64,000 nucleotides of DNA from Glandiceps talaboti (GCF_964340395.1 NC_135555.1:6569931-6633930); one strand, 5' to 3'. Positions 50,701 through 62,592 are shown, counted from the stretch's first letter. Notes: a model not told the origin generated them from the letters alone. Translations and numbers: made by a program.

Positions 50701-53633
50701 AGCAATAGAGAAAACGACAAGTGTTGTCTGTGTTGTGTACATTTTCCAACCCATGGAACCATTATGGGGATTTCACATGTAAGTTTGAATTTGGTTAAGA
50801 GTCACACAAATTTAATCGCACAGCACTTTGTCAATGCTCCTTTTGAGTACAGATTTGAATCTGATTAAGTGTTGTGACTTATCACATCAAGTGTGATATT
50901 AGAAATAAACTAAAGATCCAATTTTGGCGCTGATACTTTTTTTTGAAAGAGAAGTCTTAACAAACATTACAAAAAAAATAGAATAAATATGAATTGTAAA
51001 TGATAGTATTAAAGAAAAAATACAGCCAGAATTATTTCAGCCTTTAGTACACATGTATTGTTATGCTGTCGATGTACATATGATTATGTGTGATAAAAAA
51101 GTACCTTGGTAAATTACTCAACTTAGAAATCTTGTAATGAAGCTCTTCTTCACTTGACAAGTGTTCAGCCATTTTTTTGGATTTCCTGCATGGGTTTACA
51201 GGAAAACCTCTTGTGATGATGTCACATCTACCCCAATCTCTCAATCTAGATATATGATGAGTGTCAAGACAAATGATTGGGGTAAATGTGATGTGATCAC
51301 CCTGACAACCGACTGCTATGACCTGGTTTGAATGTAAATACAAGTGTATATGTGAAAATAAGAGATGAGGATGTAGTTGCATTATGAACGTCATCATCAC
51401 AAAGGGAGGCATGGTATTAGTAGGAAATGCAACTCAGCACTAACAGACCTACTAGGTGTATTTCTTTTACTTAAAACTTACTTGTTTTATATTTTAAATT
51501 TCACTTTATTTTAACACAACAGTGTGGCCGAGCGGAGAGGTATATGGAATCATTTAAGTGGAGAGTCACATACACCCACATCAAGTAAAGGATATGATAG
51601 TATATTTCTACTAAGTAATGGTAAAGTAACCAGTTTTGGACCAAATGGGCAAACACATTGGCAGGTAAGGATAAACTAACCAGTTTTAGACCAAATGGCA
51701 GGTAACGGCAATTGCGGCAAACTAACAATTTTAAGTGGCACAATCTTAGTTTAGAAGTCTTTTCTTTTTTGTGTGTAAAAGTGCTTTCTTTAAACCTCCA
51801 AAAAACTTTTCTAGAATAATAATGTTGATTTATGTCTGTATTAACCTTAAAGATTGTCTTCCAGTGTTAACATGTTGTTGATGACATGTCTGAGCTTTTC
51901 CTCCACATTGTAGTATACATGCACTAAATGATGTCTTCAAATATAGTATTCACAATAATCGTGTATGTATTATTCTGAATACCAGATTTCAGTTCTGCAA
52001 TAAGTTCTGAATACTACAGGTACCTATTGAATATTTCACAAAGAACAAATGGATTGGTTTACTCATTTGCCTGCCACACACCTAAATTTATCGACACCAA
52101 TTCCGGTCCTTTTGGGTGGGGGTATAAAGACTGGAAAATTTACGGAAACGTTTGATCTTGAACAACTTATAAACCAATGATAAATTTATCTAGTATGTCT
52201 CATGATTCAAATAATATTTTGGTTTTGCTATATTCTTTACACAGGTTGAAACATCTGCGCAATGGTCTCAAGTAGATAATCTTTATTGGGGTGGGAATCA
52301 GCACTCTGAGTTTGTACAGCAAGTCAAAGATGCGTTTGTACCCAGTATGCAGCATTTGTCATTACAAATCTTTGGAAAAGAGGTAAAAATTCAGTTTATC
52401 GTTTTACGTCTGTTTCAGGATAGCTTCCGTGGTAGGCTTGGTGGTGAATCAGCAGGCATGTGTTCACTCCAGCCTGTGAATGTGGTAGTATCAATTTTAA
52501 TATATATGGCCACGCCTTCTATATCTTTCTAATGGTTGAACTACCTGTCTTATGGTAATGAGTACATTGCTCCCAAAAGACATCTCATACAGACATACTA
52601 TACACATTTCTAAAGATTTACAATTAGGGTCTAGGTGGGTGGGTTACATGATATATTATGCACTCTTCTGTCATTCCACTGTCTATACTTGAATCACCCA
52701 GGCCAATGCATAGCACCTATGGGTATCATCCCTGACTGCTCATATGACTCCAGGAGGACCCCCTAGGTTTGCACTTTTTTGTGAGTGAAACATGGCTGAG
52801 TGATACAGCCTACCCATCAAATCTAGAGAACACCCTGTGTCAGCCATGGAAATCCCCTGCCATGACCAATGACCTCATGACTGCTAGATTTGAGCTATAA
52901 TATTTAATAACTACACCACAGGGAGCCATATCAAAGTCCAAAATCTTACTCCTTATAATTATAGTATTTATATCTCTCTCCATGTATCATAGAATACTGT
53001 TGTGCTGACTGGCTTGGATTCAATAGTTCTTGTTTCATTAAAAGATGGCCGTATCTTGGCTGAACACTCATTGCCATGCCAACCAACAGCCCCTGTTGTG
53101 ATTGGTGACTTTGATAACAATGGATGGAATGACATCATCCTACACTGCCCAGCAAGGTAACAATAACAATTACAATAAATATTACTGCTGTGAATGTCAT
53201 TGGTATGTTAATGACACTTTTTTTGCTAGATTGCATCCCATGACACCAAATCCTGTTATACTGTTATGTATGTCATTTATATGCAAATAATGTCATTAGC
53301 ATGCAATTAATTATGACACTGTTAGAACAATACATCTCATGACAGCCAGACTGCAATGCCTTCATTTGCGTAGCCAAAACATTGGATGAAACCACAGGGG
53401 GCAGGAAGCATTGAATATTTGCACAGATGTTTGTTTGACACTATATAATATCTTATTATTACTTTTCTGCCTGTAGCTATATTGGATTTTCACTTCAGAG
53501 ATACACAGGCTACTGGTCCACAGCTATGATTGCAGCAGCCATAATTTTTGTTGTCACAGGCCTGACTTCCATCTTCAGTAATCTTGAAGAAGAAGCACGA
53601 ACTGAACATGAAACACAAGACCATGTTAGCTGA
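42640..53633 (+). CDS. FG-GAP repeat transmembrane protein resembling plant AT3G51050, 17 exons
   Basis: Exons: 42640-42854, 43124-43167, 43759-43958, 44748-44857, 45251-45358, 45841-45931, 46359-46472, 47048-47152, 47785-47899, 48285-48397, 49163-49277, 49738-49872, 50495-50570, 51523-51664, 52245-52382, 52993-53156 and 53477-53633. They give 713 residues in phase. An in-frame TGA at 42616 limits the start. A membrane anchor lies at about residues 25-40, and a second hydrophobic helix (STAMIAAAIIFVVTGLTSIF) at 676-695, with a short polar tail after it. Between them is a beta-propeller-like region with FG-GAP/Ca2+-loop motifs: ADINQDTIIDHV, and GDFDNNGWND at 645-654. From memory it resembles the Arabidopsis FG-GAP protein AT3G51050 along its length, including QEGIEVLGL.TG and the C-terminal helix. 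The function is unknown. The weakest donor is GTTGGC after exon 7. Confidence 0.88.
44476..44579. mobile_element. Fragment of MITE-like family B, reversed
   Basis: GCTCCAGATTAGGTATTATG and the following ATAATCC..GGCCATAGTCC..TG block match the reverse complement of the left half of the element at 24692-24927, ending in a diverged CCCTAA terminus. It lies in intron 3 of the FG-GAP gene. Confidence 0.65.
45592..45830 (+). repeat. Dispersed repeat, family H copy 2
   Basis: It is homologous to 23834-24070 in the same orientation and ends about 10 nt before the acceptor of exon 6 of the FG-GAP gene, so the polypyrimidine tract may derive from the insertion. Confidence 0.55.
47160..47345 (+). repeat. 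(AATC)n microsatellite
   Basis: An ATCA/CAAT tetranucleotide tract with interruptions, starting 8 nt after the donor of FG-GAP exon 8. The ORFs rich in Asn, Gln, Ser and Ile across it are artefacts. Confidence 0.93.
47639..47739 (+). repeat. (CTGT)n microsatellite
   Basis: A CTGT tetranucleotide tract of about 100 bp in the same intron as the (AATC)n tract, ending about 45 nt before exon 9. The complementary-strand ORF is an artefact. Confidence 0.95.
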
Positions 53634-53795
53634 CAGAAGCTTCCAATCAAGTTTATTTTCCATTTAATGTATAATTCAGAGTATATATTTCTATATTGTA
53701 TGCTGACTATGCTCTTAGTTTATGTTTCTGTTGTTGTTTTTTATCTCTTTGTACTGTACCATCGATAAATATGTATGTGTAATTGTGTTTGGGGT

Positions 53796-53820
53796 GATGA
53801 TAATGATGATGATGATGATC

Positions 53821-53875
<55 letters not shown>

Positions 53876-53885
53876 GGTGGTGGTA

Positions 53886-53920
<35 letters not shown>

Positions 53921-54070
53921 CTGTTGTTGTTATTGTTGTTGTTGTTGGTGGTGGTGATGGTGGTGGTGGTGATTATGATAACGACAATGATGGTGATGGT
54001 GGTGATGATGACATTGACGAAAATTATGATGGTGATGATGACAGTGTGATAATGATGATGGGGATAATTA
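53796..54070 (+). repeat. Compound trinucleotide tract in the FG-GAP 3'UTR
   Basis: Alternating blocks of GAT, TTG and TGG triplets run for about 270 bp starting about 160 nt after the stop codon. The order GAT-TTG-TGG-GAT-TTG-TGG is itself repeated, so the compound unit was duplicated. Confidence 0.9.
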
Positions 54071-54521
54071 CGATGTCAATATCTTGAGAAATGATGATTA
54101 CCATGTAATAAAAATTGAGAACTTGTGAACTCTACAATACAAAAGTGTGATAACATAGAGTATGATAATTTATTATGTAATTCAATTCAACATGGCACAG
54201 TGAGATGATATATGTTATATATGATATGATATGATATGATATAGTACGATATGACATTGACAATACAATACAATAGGATAGGATAGGATAGATTATGGTA
54301 CTTTGAATGATTGAACCATGCCCAACGATATCAGTTCTAATATCTTATTGGTACATTTCTGTAGATTTCCTTTTCTTTTGTCATGTTCATATATGGTCTG
54401 GAAAGAGATGTTTTCATCAACAAGTGATCTCAGCTTAAACAGGCTGTATCACCTGACGATCATGTGACATTGAGTCAAATGATAGAACAATATATTTCAC
54501 ATTTCTCTGTTGAAGTGCTTG

Positions 54522-54527
54522 AAATAA
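54522..54527 (+). terminator. Likely polyadenylation signal of the FG-GAP gene
   Basis: AATAAA about 890 nt past the stop codon, followed by a GT/T-rich stretch (CTTTCGTTTCTTGTTAG). No better hexamer was noted between. Confidence 0.5.
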
Positions 54528-54626
54528 AGGCATTTTTCTAAACTTTCGTTTCTTGTTAGTCACTGAATGATTTTACAGCATGTATGTTTGGCATTTGATT
54601 TTGGAGTATTTAATTGCTTTCGCATG

Positions 54627-54694
54627 TATGTATGTATGTATGTATGTATGTATGTATGTATGTATGTATGTATGTATGTATGTATGTATGTATA
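54627..54694 (+). repeat. (TGTA)n microsatellite
   Basis: About 17 copies of ATGT. The Met-Tyr-Val-Cys ORF across it is an artefact. Confidence 0.97.
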
Positions 54695-55537
54695 CATGCA
54701 TACAATTACATTAACACGCACACACACAGCTTCAGCGCCATGCGTATAGCCTTTGTACTAAAGAAATACTCATAAATACTCATAAATAATAAGTTTCTGT
54801 GTATAAACTTTTACAGGGTAAATAATTTAGTTCCAATGCTGGTTTGTGTTGCTCAGCTTGTCAACAGTGCAAGTATAAATGTGAACATTTTTATTGTTGG
54901 AAGGAATAGTCAAAAACGTTCCAGAAATAATTTAACTATCAACATTTTTGTTCGGTATGCTTTGACTGATATATAAGTTTAACTTCTATTTCCAGTATAA
55001 GGTGATTTCGCAAACACAAACCAAACTGTAGATGACTTCCAACCCCATGCCAACATAAAAGGCTGTATGCATCAAACAATTACATGATGAAATTTCTATA
55101 TCCCGTTTTGCAGAGAAATATATTGTCAGTATAAGTGTTGTCAACAACTACAATGAATATCTGAAAAATTTGGAGAGAGTAAAAATCATTAGATCCAAAC
55201 ATCAGGAAGAACAACAGAAAAAAAAGAGAAAACAAGAAATATAATGACTATGACTGTTGAAGTTGTTCTTGAGTGGAACTCTTGAAAAACTGAATGTGAA
55301 AGAGTTAGACAAATATCTTGATGAGCATAAATTACCAAAACAGAGAAAATTAAAAAGAGAAAAATTAGTCCACTCACATAGTAGGAACCCCAGAATTTAG
55401 ATCTACTAAATTGACTGCAAAATTAATTAAATTAAAACTTTGTTTACATTTTATAAAAAATATATGACACTAAAAAAAAAACACTTTAAAAATTCCAGTC
55501 CAAGAGGAAAATTGAAATTTTATAAAAAGAAAAGAAA

Positions 55538-55546
55538 AAAAGATGA
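55538..55546 (-). terminator. Pol III terminator of the 7SL RNA gene
   Basis: Seven Ts on the minus strand directly after the 3' end of the RNA. Exact RNA end is uncertain by a few bases. Confidence 0.75.
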
Positions 55547-55835
55547 AGTCCCACTATGTTGATTGGGCTACCAGCCGTCGCCTATTCACGGACGCGATCC
55601 CACTACTGCTCCACACGGAGACTTTTGCCTGCTGCGTTTCCGCCCTGGGCCAGTGCGTCTCTCATTATACGACCTGGTCGTCCCGGCCTCCGCCAAGGCG
55701 ACCATATCGATGCCGAGCTTAGCACGGACGTCCGATCTCCATAGAACAACGTCTGGCAGAACTCCCAATCTCAAACAGTCCAACATCCAGGCCTCCGAGT
55801 AACTAGATTACAGGCGCACGCCACAACGCCCAGCC
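55538..55835 (-). ncRNA. RN7SL: 7SL / signal recognition particle RNA gene
   Basis: Read on the minus strand, the sequence aligns from end to end with metazoan 7SL RNA, about 298 nt. The 5' Alu domain shows GGCTGGGCGTTGTGGCG.. then GCCTGTAATC.AGTTACTCGGAGGC, the SRP9/14-binding fold. The S domain shows GCTAAGCTCGGCATCGATATGG and the helix 8 motif GGCGGAAACGCAGCAGG bound by SRP54. Next comes GTAGTGGGATCGCGTCCGTG, and the 3' end pairs back as GCCCAATCAACATAGTGGGAC. A run of seven Ts follows directly, as expected for a Pol III terminator. The RNA scaffolds the particle that docks ribosomes translating secretory proteins at the ER. Full length, with intact motifs and terminator, it looks functional rather than a pseudogene. 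Three short ORFs overlapping it are artefacts. Confidence 0.95.
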
Positions 55836-57987
55836 GTTCGTTCAACGATTTCTTCTGGCTAGAAAATTAACGAGCATGCGTACATTAGCGTAGAATACAT
55901 GACGTAATTTTATTTTGTTCTACACAATAATGAGCATGCGTACTTAAATTACGTGACAAGGCAAATGTTAGCCTGCTTTCTTGGAAAATTACCCAATTCA
56001 TATAGATGGAACCTGTTTTAGCATGTGACACAGTAATCCCTTCCACATATCATTAGCAAAGATTAAACTGTCCAAATTTCACTTGAAAAGTGTAAATGAA
56101 AAGGTATTTGTTATTGCTGTATACATCAGAAAGACTAAATGTAAACACTTACGTATCAAAAATCCTAGACTGTTAAAATGCTAGACTGATATCGATCATA
56201 GAAGAAACTGGTAAATACTCACTACAGTATTTTCAGTTGTGTTTTCCCTTTCAAAAAAAGTAGATTTACCAAAACGTTTGATATTTTACGTGTGATGTTC
56301 TGATCAGAAGGGAATGTTATATGTTACTCTAGTCATGCTAGTTTCTTTTCCTCTTCTTTCATAATATATGTAATATAAATATTTACAAAGCGACACTGGT
56401 CAAGCGAAACGCATGAATGTCTACAAGCTTCTACTTCTAGTCCATGCCGGCAAAATGCTAAGACTCTAGAAGATTGTTTTACAGGCGGGGGGGGGGGGGG
56501 TAGCTTGTAGTTCCATTTTATTTTTATTTTTGAACATTTTTGCATCCCCGGCTTCCATCGCCGAACGGGATTTACGATAGATCACGCACGTGCATCCCTT
56601 GAGTGAAAGCACGAGCTACCATAGACACGTCAGCGATGTGCACCAGCTAGCTAGGCAAAGATAACTCACTGACTGTGTGAAATTTTTGTTCACTGCATGT
56701 ACTGTACACAGGGCCGTAGCCTGACCAAATTGCCGGGGGGGGGGGGGGGCAGAACTTTGTCATGGTGCAATCAGGCATTTAAAATTTAGAAATGTGCTAA
56801 TTTACATAAATTTACATGCAATTTACATAATATCTATTTTAAAATACGCTATAATTAAATACCATATGTAAGGCCAGAAAAAATAAAAAATACTGGTCAA
56901 CGGGTAACCTAACCGGTAGGTAGGTCGATTACATTTTTTCACAATGCTTGACAAGGATAATACAAACTATATACTAGTATAATGATAGCAAAATATCTCA
57001 GGTCGAGTTTAGATAGAACTTATTCAGTCATCTTGATACTATCTCTTGCAATTTGTCTTCATAGCTACAATTAGGAAATGTACACAATTTACGGTTAAAC
57101 AAATAGTGTAGTTCCTCTCACCCTCTCTTCTAAAAAAATGTTAAGTCCCGCCAAATGAAACTCAAGCATTATTTTAGCCACCCCTTCTGTCACCTATACT
57201 ACAGTGGAGATATAAAATCATATGGTACAACAATGATGCATAAAAATATCGGTGATAGCCAACTACAATAGTACTCCGAACGAGATTACACGTACGTACT
57301 TTACAGAGGATGTGGATTTCACATGCATAAGGAGATGTCTCTATAATTAGCTCTAACCTGTACAGGGAGGTACTTAGCCAGACACCGTCCATCTTGTTTT
57401 GGGAGAGAGAAAAAATTATCACCTTGATTGCTACTGATTGGAAGGAGACAACTCCAAAGGTGAAAACAAATTGAAAATAAGACAGTGTAGGAGGCCATTT
57501 AGAGGCATAAAATACCAAACCATAGACATAATTTAAGACAACGTTGAACACAATTATTGAAAGTGGATCTTCAAAGAGTGGATCTTAAACTGCGTACCTA
57601 GTTTAATAGTTTTTCAGGGAAATCCACAGTAAATGTGCGCATTTCTTTTGTACCTTCCCGTACAAAGAATCTTTAATTTGCTGCAAAAAGTTACAATTTT
57701 GAACTGGACACATTTGTATTTAAAGTTAAGCCAGCGTACAATAGAGATATAAGATATACATATTAGCGAGGAGGAGCTGCCCCCTTGCCCCCCCCCCCCC
57801 CACAGGCTACGGTATTGGTAGAGGACAGAGTCAGAGTACAGGAAGTAATTAGTCTAGTTCCAGACGGACCACTTATAAATGTAAATTTTGTAAACAAATT
57901 TGGTAAACACAGTCAAGTAATCATTTTTAATGATTAGTAAACAATTTAAACAGCTTAGATCCAATTTTTGTGTACGATATATGATTT

Positions 57988-58356
57988 AAAGGGGAATGCC
58001 ACTCCAGAAATAAACGTTGTATATAATCATTGCATGATTTCACATAATTTCACTCGATTGCCAAGAAACACCAAATTGAAACTGTTTCATCTCTATATAT
58101 GTTCTAACAGGTAGTAGTACACTGTTGCCTGATATGTCTTACATGTATCTGTATTAGATGAACAGTGGCCGTCTTAAGCACTTTGGTCTCATGAATATTC
58201 TTTGCTCATCTAATACATATTCATGTATGTTAACATCCATGATGATGAGGAAACAGTGTGTCGAGCGAAATGTGTATGTGATGTGACTTCGTGAAATGAC
58301 TCTCCAGAAACCAAAGTTTATGAAAATAACTTTATTCCGCAGAGTGGTGTTCCCCT
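57988..58356. mobile_element. MITE-like element, family D, full copy
   Basis: The left end AAAGGGGAATGCCACTCCAG and the inverted right end (GCAGAGTGGTGTTCCCCTT) bound about 370 bp. The inverted match continues inward (AAATAAACGTT with AACTTTATT). Solo right ends occur at 37063-37139 and at about 58797-58838. Confidence 0.78.
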
Positions 58357-58796
58357 TCATAAGTAAAAACAAACTGACATGCACAGATTTAACGTAAAAA
58401 ATGGCCACTCGTCAATTATATGGAAAAAGAGAACAAAGTTGTCTATCATTAATTTTAACCAATATCTCATAGTTCTCTAGTCATAAAATCGAATTACGAT
58501 GATACAGATGTGATTCATTCACATGCACAGACCGTCCTGATAGCAGTCCATGTCAAAGGTCAAATTGGACTATCAGTTCACCCTAGCAACGGATGACGTT
58601 GTTCATGTAGTCCTTGACCAAAATTTATACAACTTGGAGAAATGTTTTCAAGTGTGACCAAAAATCAGCCAGCCGTTCTCGAAGATAGGATTTGACAACA
58701 ATACTAGTATATGATACTAAAATCTTACGATATATTTTATCTACGAAGGATAAACACAGGTACGCTGCCATCGTCGACAAATCCAGGTAGGTGACA

Positions 58797-58838
58797 AGGT
58801 ATAGCCGTTTTATTTCCCAAAGTGGCATTCTCCTTAAA
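58797..58838. mobile_element. Solo end of MITE-like family D
   Basis: TTTTATTTCCCAAAGTGGCA then TTCTCCTT resembles the right end of the element at 57988-58356. The flanking AAACTGACAT.CACA also recurs after that copy, which suggests a local duplication. Confidence 0.5.
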
Positions 58839-59692
58839 ATCAAACTGACATTCACAAATTTATTAACAGAGTGGTTACTTGCGTCTGCTGGGTTTATTTA
58901 TAAATCCCTTCTTTTCAGTATTTTTTCTCTCATAATTTCAACACAAAATTTGTAACATATACTTTTTTATAGAACAATTTTGTTGAGATCGCAAAATTAT
59001 GGGTGTAAATGTTTATGAGATCGAGAGACCCTTTCTGTACGGTTATACAAAAATGTATGTATTGTCGACGTGACATCACAAACCTAGTAACGTGTACGAC
59101 ACGACGATCGCGTGTGCGCTACAAATCACAATCCTGGCCTGGTCAGACACCGTGGCATTGCAGAGTGCAAAACTCAGTGGAAATTCGAGGCGAAATCTAA
59201 ATTGAAATAAATGGACCAAAGATTAAAAAATTTGCCATGCCCGATTTTTCCTCGGAAATATCCAGACATAGCTCATCTAAAAGATCGAGTCATGGCCGGT
59301 CTTTGGTCAGACGATATCAGAGATCGTATCCGTAACAACACAAATATGTAGCAGGCATCTCAATCTAAATTATTCGCCCATGTTGTCAAATAAACTTTAT
59401 CACGTAACCATTCTTGCACTATTTGTACTTCTTGCTAATGGCAGTTGTAGTGGGGGATCAAATTTGAAAGTACACATATATGTTACACTCTTTCGTCAGT
59501 GCTTTTATCAATGATGTCAACACCGAGTTTTGCAAATCGTAAATCGAACCTTCCCTAAACTTTTTTTCCTGTGATTTTCACCATGCTTTACCATGTCTCA
59601 TCATCAAATCATTTCAACATGAAATATGAAATATATCAATTCAACGGCTGTGGACACAATGATGACGATAGGGGGGGGGGGGGGGGTTCACT

Positions 59693-59722
59693 AGTCTGGA
59701 TGCCAACTGTGGTTTCTACCCA
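59693..59722. mobile_element. Solo end of foldback family E
   Basis: AGTCTGGATGCCAACTGTGG matches the end of the hairpin at 41754-41824, and sits beside a poly-G tract. Confidence 0.5.
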
Positions 59723-61625
59723 CGGACAGTTGTGAGTGAAGGTATAAATCATAACGAAACTGTATAGGAACAAGACTAGGGGGTCACCATCACACACAAA
59801 AGGGTTTAATAATGGCCAGACATGCTCTTCATTTACACTTATTAGGATTTAAGAAGCATAGTTTTTCTTGTGGGAATTTAATACGAGTATAAGCTTATTG
59901 TTGTAAAGGACTAGTACGGTTGTTCTATCACATATCGGCTCTCAACGTTACGCATCATTAAGTTGTAATCGCAGTCTTGCGTTCTTTCCATGTTCAGAGA
60001 GTAGGCACCTGAAAACGTTACGCTACAAACTCTAATAAAAGATTACGTCTGTAGACTTGTTTAGCGTTCAGGCAGTGTGGTAACTCGAAATGAATTTGTC
60101 TGAAATACGAACTCTGTATGCACACTGACAATACCCAGTGCATACTAGTATAACTTGTAATACAGTATGTGCAAAAAGGCGACCTAGTTTAGACCTGTTA
60201 ACTGTATCCAGACTCCATACCAGATATTGTTGAAGCGCATCATAATTTATAAATCTAATATAATGAATAGTAATTAGAATATTATTAAATGTTCTAAGCG
60301 ACAACCAATTATCTTAATTAATTTAATTAAATTTTGACCGCGGCTCGATAATTAATAATCCTCAATATGTTGTGTAACATGGATATTTTATTGCACAATA
60401 TCCAGACTTCGTGACTGTCAACACGTTACTCACATACATGTATGTTCTAAAACTACCGATGTAACAAGTAAGTTGCGCATATTTGATTATCGACTATATA
60501 GCGTTAGTTTTGATAGTTCTATATCATTCTCCCAGGGTCATATCATTTACGCGGTCACGGTGACGTCCCGGGAGTGAAGTTACATGAATTTACTATCTTG
60601 TTCTATATGTTTGACCTCCGTTGAGTTACCAATTATGTGAGATATAATGAACTTTTTGCTCGGCCTCGTACTGAGCCTGTATGCGACAAAAATGTCAAAA
60701 ATCTGACGTATGTCCTCGAACTTGAAGAAACTTAAAACAGGCACAAACATAACTCATGTGTTATCTCGCCATATCGGACTTTAACTGTGGTCCATTTAAC
60801 TTGGTATGCCTTAATAAGTTCCTTCATTAAACATGTATTCAGTCCGTGGAAATAAGCAATGCTCGAAACAAAAACAGACATCCTTCCACGGTTTGGTTAC
60901 GACAAACCTCTCTCGCACACGGATAACACATTTGTTTCACGGGCAGAATTTCTCACATGTTTCACGTCAGTGAACTGCATCTCAAATTTGGCATTTGCCA
61001 GCTGAAAAAATGGTCTTTTAGTGAGCACGCAGATTTAGGTCAGTAGTTATTTTATTGCCTGCAATCCAGCACGGTTGATTCTTTATACCAGACGTTTATG
61101 TTCATTCGTCATTAGGCCACAGGCCAAAAATGACAATTACATAATTTAATGAAAAAACAGAATACACTGTATAACAGTTTTGTAAAATGTTGCAAAAGTT
61201 ATTCTTTATACGATAAATATTGTGGTAAGAAGGGAAAGCGCTTTTGGGTATTGCGAGTTGTACGATTGATATGAACTGCTTGATTAAAATCTGCCAGGCT
61301 TTTCAAGGCCGACAGTAATTCGTAGTCGGATAAGAACTAGCTGCTTAGAGGCAAAACTGATGACATGTGGAAGTGGTTAAATGTGTCAGAGGCACTTTCA
61401 AGTTAAGTGGTTGTCTACACGGAAAGCAATTCGTAATGAACAATACCTATCTTTGTTTATAGTCTGTTTTTCATCAAGTTCACTAAAATGTACGTACGTA
61501 TACAACTTTTCTCGATCAACCAGTACAACTTTTATGTAATCCTCCCCCATCCATCTACGTGCGTGCGTGCGCGCGTATACAGAGCTACCATGGACAGCAG
61601 GCTCTAACACTATTGATTTATAATT

Positions 61626-61835
61626 TTAAAGTGGCCATATTGAAAACAAGTTTGTTGTTATACGTACAGGAAGTGATTTCAAAACAGACCTTTTGTCACA
61701 AATCTTATTTTTGTTGTTGTTGTAATTATGACTTGGTGTAGGTCGTTTCCTATTGGTTATTAAAACCTTAGGAAGAAAAACAAAGTGACGTTGTTTCATC
61801 ATCCATAAGGTCAATCATCCATTAGGTCACTTTAA
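61626..61835. mobile_element. Foldback MITE-like element, family A copy 3 (short)
   Basis: TTAAAGTGGCCATAT and the inverted ATTAGGTCACTTTAA bound about 210 bp. The interior differs from the other two copies, so only the tips are shared. Confidence 0.6.
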
Positions 61836-62360
61836 AGAGAGCGATATTTCGTATTTAATTCGATGAGTATTACTAGTAACATTTGACAATAACAGTTTTC
61901 GAACTAGTATTGTAAGTTTTGAAAAGTTTATTTGGCAAAACGCTCTTCCATTGGAGAACACGTTGTAATCGCAGTTTACAAGTATTTGAAATTCTAAGAT
62001 AAAGTTATCGGCTAATTATATGAGCCGAGTCATCACAAAGCTGTAACAGTGTAGCGAGAATATAGCTGTAGAACTTTGGTATTTTGCATACCAGCTGAGT
62101 ATTTTGTAGACGGACTTTCATAGCATAGGAAGCAGACGTCCCACACACATCATCATCATCAATACCTTTATGCTCATCCTTTACATGTAACTGGATTTCC
62201 TGTGGTTTCATTTCAAGGTAACAGTCTGTATACACACACCAACGTAAGATTGTAATCTGATTCTTCGAGCCTGTGTTTCCGCAGAGTGCGACGGCGATAG
62301 CAGTGTCAAGTTAACCGTCGCACAGCGTACAGGGCTGAGCTTTTGTTCGTCCAACATACT

Positions 62361-62592
62361 ATGAAGTCGAAGTATCAACTCCGTTTCTTAGTCTTAACTT
62401 TACTTTTACTCTGTCACCAAATTTCATCGATTGACTTTGTACACCATCGATATCAGGATTTGGTGAATGTGCTACAAAACGTGACTTCAGAATGTCCAAA
62501 CATCACCAGACTCTACGATATCGGGAAGAGCGTGGAGGGGAGAAAGTTATGGGTTTTGGAGATGACGGACAATCCGGGTAGCCATGAATCTG
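62361..62592 (+). CDS. M14 metallocarboxypeptidase (CPD/CPM/CPN-like), first coding exon, partial
   Basis: The ATG at 62361 opens a 77-residue exon ending with a GTAAGC donor after phase 1. Residues 1-23 form a signal peptide (LRFLVLTLLLLCHQISS core). The mature part begins IDFVHHRYQDLVNVLQNVT and continues to YDIGKSVEGRKLWVLEMTDN, the typical N-terminal segment of the N/E subfamily of M14 zinc carboxypeptidases. The family removes C-terminal Lys or Arg from secreted peptides. Zinc ligands and catalytic residues lie in later exons, which I did not find before the end of the window. Whether it is a single-domain or a multi-domain (carboxypeptidase D) enzyme cannot be told. Confidence 0.85.

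Larger units (their letters stand above)
53634..55537. other. 3' flank of the FG-GAP gene up to the SRP RNA
   Basis: Apart from the 3'UTR and the microsatellites listed, including short (TATGA)n and (GGATA)n tracts at 54218-54295, no gene was seen. The ORF at 55189-55377 has no support. Confidence 0.5.
55836..62360. other. Repeat-rich intergenic region, no supported protein gene
   Basis: It holds poly-G tracts (near 56487, 56738, 57790 as poly-C, and 59672), MITE copies of families A, D and E, and scattered short ORFs. The GAGCATGCGTAC motif occurs twice, at 55871 and 55931, in the 5' flank of the SRP RNA gene. The longest ORF (57174-57551, minus, 125 codons) shows no recognisable domain. 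The right end must include the promoter of the carboxypeptidase gene. Confidence 0.5.

Noticed and set aside
55556-55802. ORFs of 62-79 codons on both strands
   Set aside because: They lie entirely within the 7SL RNA gene, whose conservation is at RNA level.
55744-55835. Alu-like sequence suggesting primate contamination
   Set aside because: Similarity to Alu comes from its 7SL ancestor. The S domain missing in Alu is present here, and the sequence differs from human throughout.
57174-57551. 125-codon minus-strand ORF
   Set aside because: It is the longest ORF in the repeat-rich region but shows no domain, and its hydrophobic stretches come from AT-rich sequence. Kept as unsupported.
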